From positions 188,392 through 252,391 of the forward strand of contig JAJYTF010000002.1 in assembly GCA_021793155.1 (NCBI GenBank): DNA of 64,000 nucleotides, in the 5' to 3' direction. This DNA is from Pseudomonadota bacterium. GTDB taxonomy: Bacteria > Pseudomonadota > Alphaproteobacteria > Rhodospirillales > Magnetospirillaceae. Every line of letters begins with the position of its first letter. The first letter of the stretch is position 1. The notes beneath the pieces were generated by a model. The model worked only from the letters and a program-made list of their open reading frames with translations, was not told the DNA's origin and made no database searches. Of the stretch, positions 50,978 to 60,249 are shown piece after piece. Both the position numbers and the translations under genes were made by a program.

Positions 50978-53056
50978 GCGGCGGATCATATGAACCGTTT
51001 CGGCCACACCGGCCGGTTTGCCGAGGAAATCGGTCATGCCGGCATCGCGCGCCAATTCCTGCTCATCCGCCAGGACCCCCGCCGTCAGCGCAATGATGGG
51101 CAACGCGGTCAGGCCGAGTTCGCGGCGAATGAGCCTGGTGGCGGCATAGCCATCCATCACCGGCATCTGGACGTCCATCAGCACCGCGTCGAAACCGGCA
51201 GGCGCCGCCCGCAGGCGCTCGACCGCCTGCTGGCCGTCATCAGCAACCTCGACGCTGGCGCCCTGGCGTTCCAGTATACGCCGGGTAATGAATTGGTTGG
51301 CGGCATTGTCCTCGACCAGCAGGATCCGAATGGCGCGCAGATCGGCCGCCGCTGGCGCCGCGCCGTCGCCGGATTTCGCCGCCCCTTGCGCCGCAAATTC
51401 GGGCATGACATCGAGCGGAACGGTGAACCAGAACGAACTGCCCCGCCCCGGGTTGCTGTCGGCACCGATGGCGCCCCCCATCATTTCCACCAGGCGTTTG
51501 GCGATCGTCAGCCCCAATCCCGAACCGCCATAGCGCCGGGTGGTCGAGTTGTCGCCTTGGGCGAAGGCCTCGAACAGTGCCGGCAATTTACCGGCCGGAA
51601 TGCCGATCCCGGTATCGGTGACCGTGAAGAGGATGACGGCTCGCCCTCCCATCTGGCCGATCACCGCCACATAGACCGAAACCCGGCCCGACTCGGTGAA
51701 TTTCACTCCATTGCCAACCAGATTGGCCAGGATCTGCAGAAGGCGATCCCTGTCCCCTTCGATGCGCCGTGGGACGGCAGGATCCACGGCGACCACAAGT
51801 TCGATACCCTTGGCGCTGGCGGCAACCGACATGATGGCGGTCAATTGATCAAGCACCTCGTGCAATTGGAATGGGGCCGGGTCGAGTTCCAGCCGTCCCG
51901 ACTCGACCCGCGACAGGTCGAGGACGTCATTGACCACGGCCAGCAGCGAGCGCCCGGCAGCGTCGATCTTGCCGACGAAATCCTGCTGCTCTGCGTCAAG
52001 CCTGGTGCCGCCCAAGAGATGCGCCAAGCCGAGCACGGCGTTGATCGGCGTGCGGATTTCATGGCTCATGGTGGCAAGAAAGGCGCTCTTGCTGCGACTG
52101 GCGGCTTCCGCACCTTCCTTGGCGGCCTCCAGTTCCACTGTCCGCGCCTCGAGCGTTCGGTTTACCTCACTGGCCTTGAGGTAGAGGCGGGCGATTTCGT
52201 TCAGGAAGATCGCCAGAACGGCGCCGGACGACAGCAGCGAATCGGTTCGCGCGACATACCAGCCCAACGAATAGCGGCTGTTGCCGAGCACATTCAGGAT
52301 GGTGTCGAGGAAGGTAGCATAGACGGCCACCGCGAGCCCAAGGTCGATCAAGCGACGGCAGCGCGTGACCACCGGCACGGTGCCGACGAGGGCAATTCCC
52401 AGCAGAGCCGCCGCCGAGGTGTAGACCGAGGGGCTGACGCCCGCGATGTCGTGGGCCGCACGGACGAATTTGCCGTCGGCGTTCATGCGGATGAGTTCGG
52501 GCAGCAGGTTCTGTCCACGGGTGACCAGAACCGTCAGGGCGAGAACCAGCAGCGGCGGGACGGCGCTGGCCACCCACGTCAATCTGGTGGCGGCGGGCTC
52601 CGCCAGAGGCCGGCCGTCGTCGAAACCGCCGGCCAGGACGAAACAAATCATGAAGACGAGAAAGCCTATATGCCAGAATGCCCATAGCCAGACGGAGCCT
52701 TGCGACCCAGCACCAAGCAGGCCGCCCTCCGGCAACACTCCCGGGAAGAACAGGACGTGCGGCAGGACGATCAACCCGCAAAACAGATAAACCGCACCCA
52801 GCAACGCCTGCGGCACGCGGCGACTATGGCGGAACTGGATGAATAGAAGGAGGCTGGTCAGCAGATAGGCGATGGCGACGCAGGCGCCGTAGGCCGACAC
52901 CACCGACGGCAATTCCATTAACTGCAACTCTGGCGAGAAGAGGCCGACCACCGATACCGTCGTCGCCAAACCGGCAACGGCCAGCATGATCCGCCAATGC
53001 CAGACCGTCGCGATCCGGGTGGCGAACCCTTCGGTGAAGCCGCCCTGGCTGGTCAA
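50963..53056 (-). CDS. MASE4-type hybrid sensor histidine kinase
   Basis: The 697-residue protein has a multi-helix membrane sensor (about residues 20-290, MASE4-like), a coiled coil, a DHp domain (SAFLATMSHEIRTPINAVLGLAHLL) and an ATPase domain with QILANLVGNGVKFT, TDTGIGIPAGKL and YGGSGLGLTIAKRLVEMM. A C-terminal receiver follows (LLVEDNAANQFITRRIL; phosphoacceptor Asp in AVLMDVQMPVMDG; Lys in DFLGKPAG). This is a phosphorelay hybrid kinase with no regulator gene adjacent, so a distant phosphotransfer protein is expected. The sensed signal is unknown. The final residues HLVL are encoded inside a perfect palindrome. Confidence 0.93.
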   Translation of the reverse strand: MTSQGGFTEGFATRIATVWHWRIMLAVAGLATTVSVVGLFSPELQLMELPSVVSAYGACVAIAYLLTSLLLFIQFRHSRRVPQALLGAVYLFCGLIVLPHVLFFPGVLPEGGLLGAGSQGSVWLWAFWHIGFLVFMICFVLAGGFDDGRPLAEPAATRLTWVASAVPPLLVLALTVLVTRGQNLLPELIRMNADGKFVRAAHDIAGVSPSVYTSAAALLGIALVGTVPVVTRCRRLIDLGLAVAVYATFLDTILNVLGNSRYSLGWYVARTDSLLSSGAVLAIFLNEIARLYLKASEVNRTLEARTVELEAAKEGAEAASRSKSAFLATMSHEIRTPINAVLGLAHLLGGTRLDAEQQDFVGKIDAAGRSLLAVVNDVLDLSRVESGRLELDPAPFQLHEVLDQLTAIMSVAASAKGIELVVAVDPAVPRRIEGDRDRLLQILANLVGNGVKFTESGRVSVYVAVIGQMGGRAVILFTVTDTGIGIPAGKLPALFEAFAQGDNSTTRRYGGSGLGLTIAKRLVEMMGGAIGADSNPGRGSSFWFTVPLDVMPEFAAQGAAKSGDGAAPAAADLRAIRILLVEDNAANQFITRRILERQGASVEVADDGQQAVERLRAAPAGFDAVLMDVQMPVMDGYAATRLIRRELGLTALPIIALTAGVLADEQELARDAGMTDFLGKPAGVAETVHMIRRHLVL

Positions 53057-53237
53057 TGCTTCCGGTCTCCTTTCATCAGTCTGGCACCAGCCGCGTCTCG
53101 CGCATGAAGCATCGGCTGGTACGCCGCGGATGCTCCGAAATTTCGCCCAGCACGGAGACCGCCAGTTGCATGGTGATCTTCCAGTGCTTCGATCATTATC
53201 TTATTGCGCAAGCGCAGCAGATGAAAGACGCCCCCGA

Positions 53238-53927
53238 ATGATTCGCCCCTCTTCGCCCAACCACGATGCCCGCCCGGCTGGCACCCCGATCGACATGCTG
53301 GTGTTGCATTACACCGGCATGCGGACGATGGCCGCAGCCCTGCAACGCCTGTGCGACCCGGCAGCCGAGGTCTCGGCGCATTATCTGATCGACGAAGACG
53401 GTACGACATACCAACTGGTCGACGAGGCGGAACGGGCGTGGCATGCCGGGGCGTCCTGTTGGCGAGGCAACCGCGCCATTAATGCCCGGTCGATCGGGAT
53501 CGAACTGGTCAACCCCGGGCACGAGTTCGGTTATCGTCCGTTCCCGGAAGCCCAGATGGACGCGTTGATCCGGTTGGCGCAAGTCATACTTGCCCGACAC
53601 CCCATACCGCCGCGTAACGTGGTCGGCCATTCCGACATCGCTCCGAGCCGCAAACAGGACCCCGGCGAACTGTTCGACTGGCCGATGCTGGCCCGCCACG
53701 GCATCGGGCTGTGGCCGGATACGGCGGCGCCAGAGAACGTTGCGGGTGCCGACAGGCGCTCTCTGCTCGCCCGATGGGGCTACGACGTCGCGGAGGCTGC
53801 GTCCGTGACCGCCGCGGTCGTCGCCTTCCAGCGGCACTTCCGCCCCGCTTGCTGCGACGGCGCGGCGGACTCGGAGACCCTCGAAAAGTTGCTCCGCCTA
53901 CTTCGAATGGTCAAGGAGCAGGCTTGA
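53238..53927 (+). CDS. N-acetylmuramoyl-L-alanine amidase (AmiD/AmpD type)
   Basis: The 229-residue protein is an amidase_2 enzyme that cuts the bond between muramic acid and L-Ala. The zinc site is visible: first His in DMLVLHYTGM, second in NVVGHSDIAPSRKQDPGELFDW, with the AERAWHAGASCW segment and the SIGIELVNPGH motif between. The C-terminal third resembles a peptidoglycan-binding domain with the AAVVAFQRHFRP repeat. The start at 53238 is preceded by AAAGACG. There is no signal peptide, so it is probably cytoplasmic muropeptide recycling (AmpD-like) unless a lipobox was missed. Confidence 0.9.
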   Translation: MIRPSSPNHDARPAGTPIDMLVLHYTGMRTMAAALQRLCDPAAEVSAHYLIDEDGTTYQLVDEAERAWHAGASCWRGNRAINARSIGIELVNPGHEFGYRPFPEAQMDALIRLAQVILARHPIPPRNVVGHSDIAPSRKQDPGELFDWPMLARHGIGLWPDTAAPENVAGADRRSLLARWGYDVAEAASVTAAVVAFQRHFRPACCDGAADSETLEKLLRLLRMVKEQA

Positions 53928-53996
53928 GACGCCACGCCAGTCGAATCAGGTGTGACGATCATCACACCAGCAAAATTCAAGTATTCACCGACGCAC

Positions 53997-54025
53997 TTGC
54001 ACTCGACATAAAGAGTCCCTACTTT
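53997..54025 (+). promoter_or_regulatory. Sigma-70-type promoter of the RNase P RNA gene
   Basis: A -35 TTGCAC (53997-54002) and a -10 TACTTT (54020-54025) are 17 bp apart and end 5 bp before the first base of the RNase P RNA stem. The distance puts the RNA start where the P1 stem begins. A 7-bp palindrome GGTGTGA/TCACACC at 53949-53968 lies upstream and may be the end signal of the amidase gene. Confidence 0.65.
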
Positions 54026-54030
54026 GCCGT

Positions 54031-54481
<451 letters not shown>

Positions 54482-54771
54482 ATAAATCAGTTGCCCGGTC
54501 ACCCCCGCCTGCCGGCTCCGTCGGCAAAGCGTCGCGATTGCGGGCCAACCGCGCAGGCCCATCGCGATCCCATCCCATGCCGACCCATTTCCCCTTTCGC
54601 GCGGCACGTTAAGCCAAAATCGGAACAATTCACGAACCCACCTCTTCCGGGATATCCATATTTCTATTCAACCACCTGCAAAGGCAGTCATTTTTCACGA
54701 TGACAGGACATTTGTAAAAATTTACGCGGACATTGTAAGAAGCTTGGTTTTCCCATTGTTTTACTATGAGA

Positions 54772-54826
54772 ATCCATTGACGCCCATAATTTCCCATGTT
54801 ATCCCATAATCACCCAAATCCCTCCA
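54772..54826 (-). promoter_or_regulatory. Array of MraZ-binding boxes overlapping the mra promoter
   Basis: Five-base boxes of TGGGN type on the minus strand (NCCCA on the plus) occur at exactly 10-bp spacing. GCCCA is at 54782, TCCCA at 54792, TCCCA at 54802 and ACCCA at 54812, with degenerate copies ATCCA at 54772 and CTCCA at 54822. In other bacteria MraZ represses its own operon by binding TGGGN repeats with 5-nt spacers. A promoter with -35 TTGACG at 54777-54782 and -10 TATCCC at 54800-54805 (17-bp spacer) lies inside the array. The gap 54482-54893 contains no gene. Confidence 0.75.
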
Positions 54827-54893
54827 TCGTCACGGCCACGCGACGATTCGGGGTTGGGGCGGCAAAACGGGGGGGTTGAAGGGCGGGCAAGCG

Positions 54894-55400
54894 ATGGCGC
54901 TGTTCGTTTCCACATTCACCAACAAAGTCGACCGCAAGGGACGGGTCTCCGTCCCGGCGTCGTTCCGTGCCGCCCTGTCCACGCAGCTATTCGCCGGAAT
55001 CGTTGTCTACCCGTCGTTCACGTCGACCGCGATCGAAGGCTGCGGCACCGATTTCCTCGAAGATCTGGCCGCCAGCGCGGAAGCCAGCTTCGACCGGTTC
55101 TCGACCGAACAGGACGATCTCAACACCTTGATTTTCGCCTCGTCGCACCAATTGGCCTGGGACCCCGAAGGCCGGGTTGTGCTGCCCGAGGAAATTCTCG
55201 CCCATGCCCGCATAGCCGAGCAGGCCGCCTTCGTCGGCAAAGGCCGTACTTTCCAGATCTGGGAACCCGAGGCCCTAAAGGTGCATCAGGCAGAAGCCCG
55301 CGAGCGGGCCCTGAAGAACCGCCCGCAACTCGTTCTCAGGCCGCCGTCGTCGCCGGCGGTGGCACCCAATCGCCCTCCGCGCGGGCCGGAGGCCAAATGA
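54894..55400 (+). CDS. mraZ: MraZ, transcriptional regulator of the dcw cluster
   Basis: The 168-residue protein carries two AbrB-like MraZ repeats: [21 protein letters not shown] and [23 protein letters not shown]. The C-terminal 30 residues are Pro/Ala-rich. It should form a ring and bind the box array at 54772-54826 to repress its own operon. The ATG at 54894 follows GAAGGGCGGGCAAGCG; a TTG upstream is less likely. It overlaps rsmH by 4 bp. Confidence 0.96.
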   Translation: MALFVSTFTNKVDRKGRVSVPASFRAALSTQLFAGIVVYPSFTSTAIEGCGTDFLEDLAASAEASFDRFSTEQDDLNTLIFASSHQLAWDPEGRVVLPEEILAHARIAEQAAFVGKGRTFQIWEPEALKVHQAEARERALKNRPQLVLRPPSSPAVAPNRPPRGPEAK

Positions 55401-56359
55401 CCGGCGCCCCGCACGTCCCCGTCCTGCTCAGGGAAGTGGTCACAGCCATGGCGCCGCGTGCCGATGCCGTGCTCGTCGACGGGACGTTCGGCGCCGGCGG
55501 CTACGCCCGCGCCATGCTGGAGGCCGCCGCCTGCCGTGTATTTGGCATCGACCGAGACCCCACCGCCGTCGCCCGCGGCAGGGAACTGGCCAAGAGCTAT
55601 GACGGGCGCCTGACGGTTTTGCCCGGCCGGTTCGGCGACATGGACCTCTTGCTGGAATCCGAAGGGGTCGCATCCGTCGACGGCGTCGCCCTGGACCTCG
55701 GCGTCTCGTCGATGCAGATCGACGACGCCGAGCGCGGCTTCTCGTTCCAGAAGGACGGGCCGCTGGACATGCGTATGGAAAAGCAGGGATTGAGTGCCGC
55801 AGACATGGTCAATGCGCTGTCGGAAGCCGAACTGGCCGACATTCTTTGGCGCTATGGCGAAGAGCGGCATTCCCGCCGCGTCGCCCGCGCCATCGTCGCC
55901 GACCGCAGGCAGCAACCATTCGCCACGACCGGCCAACTCGCCGAACTTGTCCGCCGCGTGGTGCCGCGCTCGAAGGACGGCATCGATCCCGCCACCCGCA
56001 CCTTCCAGGCCTTGCGGATCGCCGTGAACGACGAATTGGGCGAGGTCAATCGCGGCCTTGCCGCCGCCGAACGGCTGCTCGCCCCCGGCGGGCGGCTGGT
56101 GGTGGTTTCCTTCCATTCTCTCGAGGACCGGGTCGTCAAGGACTTCCTGAAGGAACGGAGCGGCGGCGGCGCACGACCCAGCCGGCACCTGCCGGCTGTC
56201 GCGGCAGCCAAGGCTCCCAGTTTCCGCCTGCTGACCCGGAAGCCGGTGGTGCCTAGCACCGAGGAAACCGCCGCCAATTCGCGGGCACGGTCGGCCCGCC
56301 TGCGTGTCGCCGAGCGTACTCCCGCGCCGGCATGGAGCGTCGATGGGGGCCGGGCATGA
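55397..56359 (+). CDS. rsmH: 16S rRNA (cytosine1402-N4)-methyltransferase
   Basis: The 320-residue enzyme methylates N4 of C1402 in 16S rRNA. Characteristic stretches are [25 protein letters not shown] (SAM motif), [34 protein letters not shown], and [19 protein letters not shown]. The ATG overlaps the mraZ stop and its own stop overlaps the ftsL start, so the dcw genes are translationally coupled here. Confidence 0.97.
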   Translation: MTGAPHVPVLLREVVTAMAPRADAVLVDGTFGAGGYARAMLEAAACRVFGIDRDPTAVARGRELAKSYDGRLTVLPGRFGDMDLLLESEGVASVDGVALDLGVSSMQIDDAERGFSFQKDGPLDMRMEKQGLSAADMVNALSEAELADILWRYGEERHSRRVARAIVADRRQQPFATTGQLAELVRRVVPRSKDGIDPATRTFQALRIAVNDELGEVNRGLAAAERLLAPGGRLVVVSFHSLEDRVVKDFLKERSGGGARPSRHLPAVAAAKAPSFRLLTRKPVVPSTEETAANSRARSARLRVAERTPAPAWSVDGGRA

Positions 56360-57027
56360 TGCGCGGTGCCACCATTCTGTGGGCCATGCTGGCGGCCGTC
56401 GCCGGCACCGGCCTGTTCCTGTTGAAATATGAAGTTCAGGCGCAGGAGGAACACCTGCGCGACCTGCGCAAGGACATCGTCGAAACCGAAGAGTCGATTC
56501 ACGTCCTCAGGGCCGAGTGGAGCTATCTGAACGACCCCTTGCGCCTGCGCGAGGAGGCGGAGCGTCACCTCGGCCTGCATCCTCTGAAGCCGGCCCAGAT
56601 ACTCGCCTCGGTCGACGTCTTGCCCATGGCCGGCCCTCAGCCGGCCGAGCAGCCTCCTATCGCCGCCGGCCAGCCCGACGCCGTCCCCGCGCCGGTGGCC
56701 GTGCCGCTGTCGCCACCACACCGAGTCGAGCACCCGCCGGTCGAAGCCCGCCAAACCACCAAACCGCTGGCCAAGTCGCCACCGGCCACCAAGCCTTTGC
56801 CGCCCGGGCACTCGGTCACTGCGCAAAAGGCCGAACCGGCGCCGAGGCTGAACGTCGCCGCCGCCAAACCGCCTGCGGTCAAACCGTTGCCCGCCACCAG
56901 TCGTCCGGCCTATCAGGCGCTTCCCGCCGCTGCTGCGGCGCCGGCGACGACCGCAGCCAACATCATGGTCATCACGTCTCCCGCCCTGGTGGAACCGGAA
57001 ATGGCCAGCACGAGGTCGCGGCCATGA
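56356..57027 (+). CDS. ftsL: Cell-division protein FtsL with long Pro/Ala-rich tail
   Basis: The 223-residue protein has one membrane helix ([24 protein letters not shown]) and then a coiled coil ([54 protein letters not shown]), as in FtsL. Most FtsL proteins end soon after this point, at about 100-120 residues. Here about 120 more residues follow, rich in Pro, Ala and Lys. It lies in the periplasm between rsmH and ftsI, the canonical place. The tail is probably a flexible tether to cell wall or partner proteins. Confidence 0.9.
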   Translation: MMRGATILWAMLAAVAGTGLFLLKYEVQAQEEHLRDLRKDIVETEESIHVLRAEWSYLNDPLRLREEAERHLGLHPLKPAQILASVDVLPMAGPQPAEQPPIAAGQPDAVPAPVAVPLSPPHRVEHPPVEARQTTKPLAKSPPATKPLPPGHSVTAQKAEPAPRLNVAAAKPPAVKPLPATSRPAYQALPAAAAAPATTAANIMVITSPALVEPEMASTRSRP

Positions 57028-58814
57028 TCCGCCGATTCCTACGCCACCCCAATCACCGGGCCGCCGGCTACGAGGCCGCCGACTACCGCGGCGACGAAGC
57101 GCACGATACGGGCACTGTTCATCTGGACGGCGCCCGCAAAGGAGCGATCGAGATCGGCCGGACCCGGCTGATCGTCACCGGCGCAATGTTCACGCTGGCC
57201 TTTTGCGTCATCGCCGGACGAATGGTCGACGTCACTCTGGTGAAAGGGGTCTCGTCCCAGCACGCCCGTCCGTCGAAAGGCACCGAGTTGGTCTTCGACC
57301 GGGCCGACATCGTCGACCGCAACGGTGTCCTGCTGGCCACCAGTTTGCCGACGGTGTCGCTCTACGCCCATCCGCGCGAAATCCTCAATCCGGTTGAGGC
57401 CGCACAAAGAATCGCCAAAATCCTGCCCGATCTAAACGCCGCCGAAGTCCAGGCCAAGCTCCAGGGCGACCGCGCGTTCATCTATCTGCGGCGCAACCTG
57501 ACGCCTCGCCAGGAATACGACATCAACGCCCTGGGCATCCCGGGGCTGTATTTCGAGAAGGGCGAGAAGAGAATTTATCCCCAGAGCGAACTGACCGCCC
57601 ATGTGGTCGGCCTCACCGACCTCGACGACAAGGGCATCGCCGGTATCGAAAAGACGTTCGAGAAAGAACTCAAGGTCCGCCACGAACCCCTGCGCCTGTC
57701 CATCGACGTCCGCGTCCAGACCATTCTGCGCAACGAGTTGGCCAGAACGATGGCCGACTTCCACGCCATCGGCGCCACCGGGATGATCATGGACACTCAT
57801 ACCGGCGAGCTGCTGGCCATGGTGTCGCTGCCCGACTTCAACCCGAACAACCTGTCCTCGGCGACACCCGAGGCAATGTTCAACCGGGCAACGCTGGGCG
57901 TCTATGAAATGGGCAGCACCTTCAAGCTGTTCAACACCGCGGCGGCACTGGACTACGGCGTGGCGACGGTGAACAGCGTCTATGACGTAACCCACCCCAT
58001 TCGGGTGGCCCGCTTCGAAATCACCGACTACCACCCGGAGAACCATCCGATCACCGTGGCCGAGATCCTGCGGGTCTCGTCCAACATCGGCTCGGCGAAG
58101 ATGGCGCTGGATCTGGGCACCGACAACCAGAGGTCGTTCATGGCCCGCATGGGCATGCTGCGGCCTGTCTCCATCGAATTGCCCGAAGTGGGTAGCCCGC
58201 TGATACCCAATCCGTGGCGTGAGATCAACACCATGACCATTGCCTACGGCCACGGGATGGCGGTGACGCCGCTGCACATGATGACCGGCGTGACCGCCCT
58301 GGTCGACGGCGGGGTGTTTCATCCCGCCACTCTGCTCAAGCGGGCCGAGGGCGAACCGATCCCCGGCGAACGGGTGATCAAGGAGGATACTTCCAAGTCT
58401 CTCAGGCAGTTGATGCGGCTCGTGGTGACCGACGGCACCGGCGAGAAGGCGGATGTGAAGGGCTATGAGGTAGCAGGCAAGACCGGAACCGCCGAGAAGA
58501 ACGGCGCGGGGGGGTATCGCCATAAATCACTCCTCTCATCCTTTATCGCAACCTTCCCGGTCTCCGATCCGAGGTATGTCGTTCTGGCTATGATCGACGA
58601 GCCCCAAGGCAATAAAGAGAGCTTCGGCTTCGCTACCGCCGGCTGGACCGCCGCGCCGGCCGTCGGCCGGGTGATCGCCCAGATCGGCCCGCTTCTCGGC
58701 ATCATGCCTTCGGCAACGCCCGAGCCGTCGACCAAGGAAAAGGAACACATGGCCCAGAACGCCTCGTTCAAGGGCGGCCGCACCAAGGGAATCACCTTTG
58801 CCGAGGCTGAGTGA
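57024..58814 (+). CDS. ftsI: Peptidoglycan transpeptidase FtsI (PBP3)
   Basis: The 596-residue protein has one membrane helix (RLIVTGAMFTLAFCVIAGRMVDV, about residues 48-70), a dimerisation domain beginning RADIVDRNGVLLATSLPTVSLYAHP, and a class B transpeptidase domain. Catalytic motifs are SxxK at Ser298 (GSTFK), SxN at 352-354 and KTG at 486-488. It crosslinks septal peptidoglycan with FtsW. The N-terminal 45 residues before the helix are hydrophilic and long for the family. The start at 57024 overlaps ftsL. Confidence 0.97.
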   Translation: MIRRFLRHPNHRAAGYEAADYRGDEAHDTGTVHLDGARKGAIEIGRTRLIVTGAMFTLAFCVIAGRMVDVTLVKGVSSQHARPSKGTELVFDRADIVDRNGVLLATSLPTVSLYAHPREILNPVEAAQRIAKILPDLNAAEVQAKLQGDRAFIYLRRNLTPRQEYDINALGIPGLYFEKGEKRIYPQSELTAHVVGLTDLDDKGIAGIEKTFEKELKVRHEPLRLSIDVRVQTILRNELARTMADFHAIGATGMIMDTHTGELLAMVSLPDFNPNNLSSATPEAMFNRATLGVYEMGSTFKLFNTAAALDYGVATVNSVYDVTHPIRVARFEITDYHPENHPITVAEILRVSSNIGSAKMALDLGTDNQRSFMARMGMLRPVSIELPEVGSPLIPNPWREINTMTIAYGHGMAVTPLHMMTGVTALVDGGVFHPATLLKRAEGEPIPGERVIKEDTSKSLRQLMRLVVTDGTGEKADVKGYEVAGKTGTAEKNGAGGYRHKSLLSSFIATFPVSDPRYVVLAMIDEPQGNKESFGFATAGWTAAPAVGRVIAQIGPLLGIMPSATPEPSTKEKEHMAQNASFKGGRTKGITFAEAE

Positions 58815-60249
58815 CATGCTGGCCGCCGGCCACGTCCCCTCTCTCTCCGCCGACCCGGAGATCAGCGGTCTGACGGCTGATTCCCGCGCTGCCCGCCCGG
58901 GCTGCCTGTTCGCCGCTCTGCCGGGCAGCCGAGTGGATGGCCGCGCCTTTATCGCCCAGGCCATCGCCAACGGCGCCGCGGCCATTTTGGCCCCCACCGG
59001 CACAGCCCTCGGCGATCGACGTGCCGTGCTGGTCACGGATGACAATCCGCGCCGCCGCTTCGCCCTGATGGCAGCCCGCTTCTTCGGCCGCCAGCCGCGG
59101 GTCACGGCGGCGGTGACCGGAACCAACGGCAAGACCTCGGTGGCGAATTTTACCCGGCAGATCTGGGCACGGCTCGGTCATTCCGCCGCCAGCTTCGGCA
59201 CCATCGGCCTGGTCTCCCCGCGCCGTGTCGACAAGGGGTCGCTGACCACCCCCGACCCGGTCAGCCTGCACCGCCTGCTGGCCGAGTTGGCCGACGACGG
59301 CGTCACCCATGCCGCTTTCGAGGCATCGAGCCACGGACTGGACCAATACCGCCTGGATGGCGTGGCGGTGTCCGCCGCCGCCTTCACCAACCTGACGCGC
59401 GACCACCTGGACTACCATGGCGGGATGGGCGCTTACTGGCAGGCTAAGATCCGCCTGTTCACCGAAGTACTGGCGGCCGACGGCTGTGCCGTGATCAACG
59501 CCGATGCGCCCGAGGCGGGCGAACTCGCTGCACGATGCACCGCGCGTGGCCTGAAGGTCCTGACCTTCGGCAAAGCCGGCCAGGACATCGGCATCGCCCG
59601 CGCCCAACCCTCGGCACTGGGGCAGGATCTCGATCTGTCCGTTTTCCGGCAACCTTATCAACTACATCTGCCGCTAGCCGGAGCCTTCCAGGCATCCAAC
59701 GCCGCCTGCGCGCTGGGCCTTGCCCTGGCCACCGGAGCCGAACCCACGGCCGCCGTCGCCGCCCTTGAACATCTGGAAGGTGTGCCCGGCCGCATGCAGC
59801 GCGTCGCGGTCACCCCCGACGGCGCCGCTGTCTACGTCGACTACGCTCACACGCCGGACGCCCTCGAGACGGTGCTCCACGCCTTGCGCCCCCATGCCAC
59901 GCGACGGCTGGTGGTGGTCTTCGGCTGCGGCGGCGACCGGGATCCCGGCAAACGCCCGCAGATGGGTGAGATCGCCTGCCGCCTGGCCGACCGGGTGATC
60001 GTCACCGACGACAACCCACGCAGCGAGGAGCCGGCCGCCATCCGCCGCCAGATCCTTGCCGGCTGCCCGACCGCCACCGAGATCGGCGACCGCCGGCAGG
60101 CGATCCGCAGCGCCGTCGCCGAACTTGGCACCGGCGACCTGCTGGTGCTGGCCGGCAAGGGCCACGAGACCGGCCAGATCGTCAAGGACAAGATCCTGCC
60201 GTTCGACGATGCCGAGGAAGCCCGCCGCGCTGTGGAGGAACCGGCATGA
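58798..60249 (+). CDS. murE: UDP-MurNAc-tripeptide synthetase (meso-diaminopimelate adding)
   Basis: The 483-residue ligase adds meso-diaminopimelate to UDP-MurNAc-L-Ala-D-Glu. Motifs include the ATP loop VTGTNGKTSVANF, FEASSHGLDQYRLDG, TNLTRDHLDYHG and the DAP-recognition region DDNPRSEEPAAIRRQI (the DNPR motif of DAP-type MurE). I use the TTG at 58798 since PRLSDMLA aligns with the family start LSDLLA; the later ATG at 58816 would drop six residues. The ORF overlaps ftsI by 17 bp. Confidence 0.96.
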   Translation: MPRLSDMLAAGHVPSLSADPEISGLTADSRAARPGCLFAALPGSRVDGRAFIAQAIANGAAAILAPTGTALGDRRAVLVTDDNPRRRFALMAARFFGRQPRVTAAVTGTNGKTSVANFTRQIWARLGHSAASFGTIGLVSPRRVDKGSLTTPDPVSLHRLLAELADDGVTHAAFEASSHGLDQYRLDGVAVSAAAFTNLTRDHLDYHGGMGAYWQAKIRLFTEVLAADGCAVINADAPEAGELAARCTARGLKVLTFGKAGQDIGIARAQPSALGQDLDLSVFRQPYQLHLPLAGAFQASNAACALGLALATGAEPTAAVAALEHLEGVPGRMQRVAVTPDGAAVYVDYAHTPDALETVLHALRPHATRRLVVVFGCGGDRDPGKRPQMGEIACRLADRVIVTDDNPRSEEPAAIRRQILAGCPTATEIGDRRQAIRSAVAELGTGDLLVLAGKGHETGQIVKDKILPFDDAEEARRAVEEPA

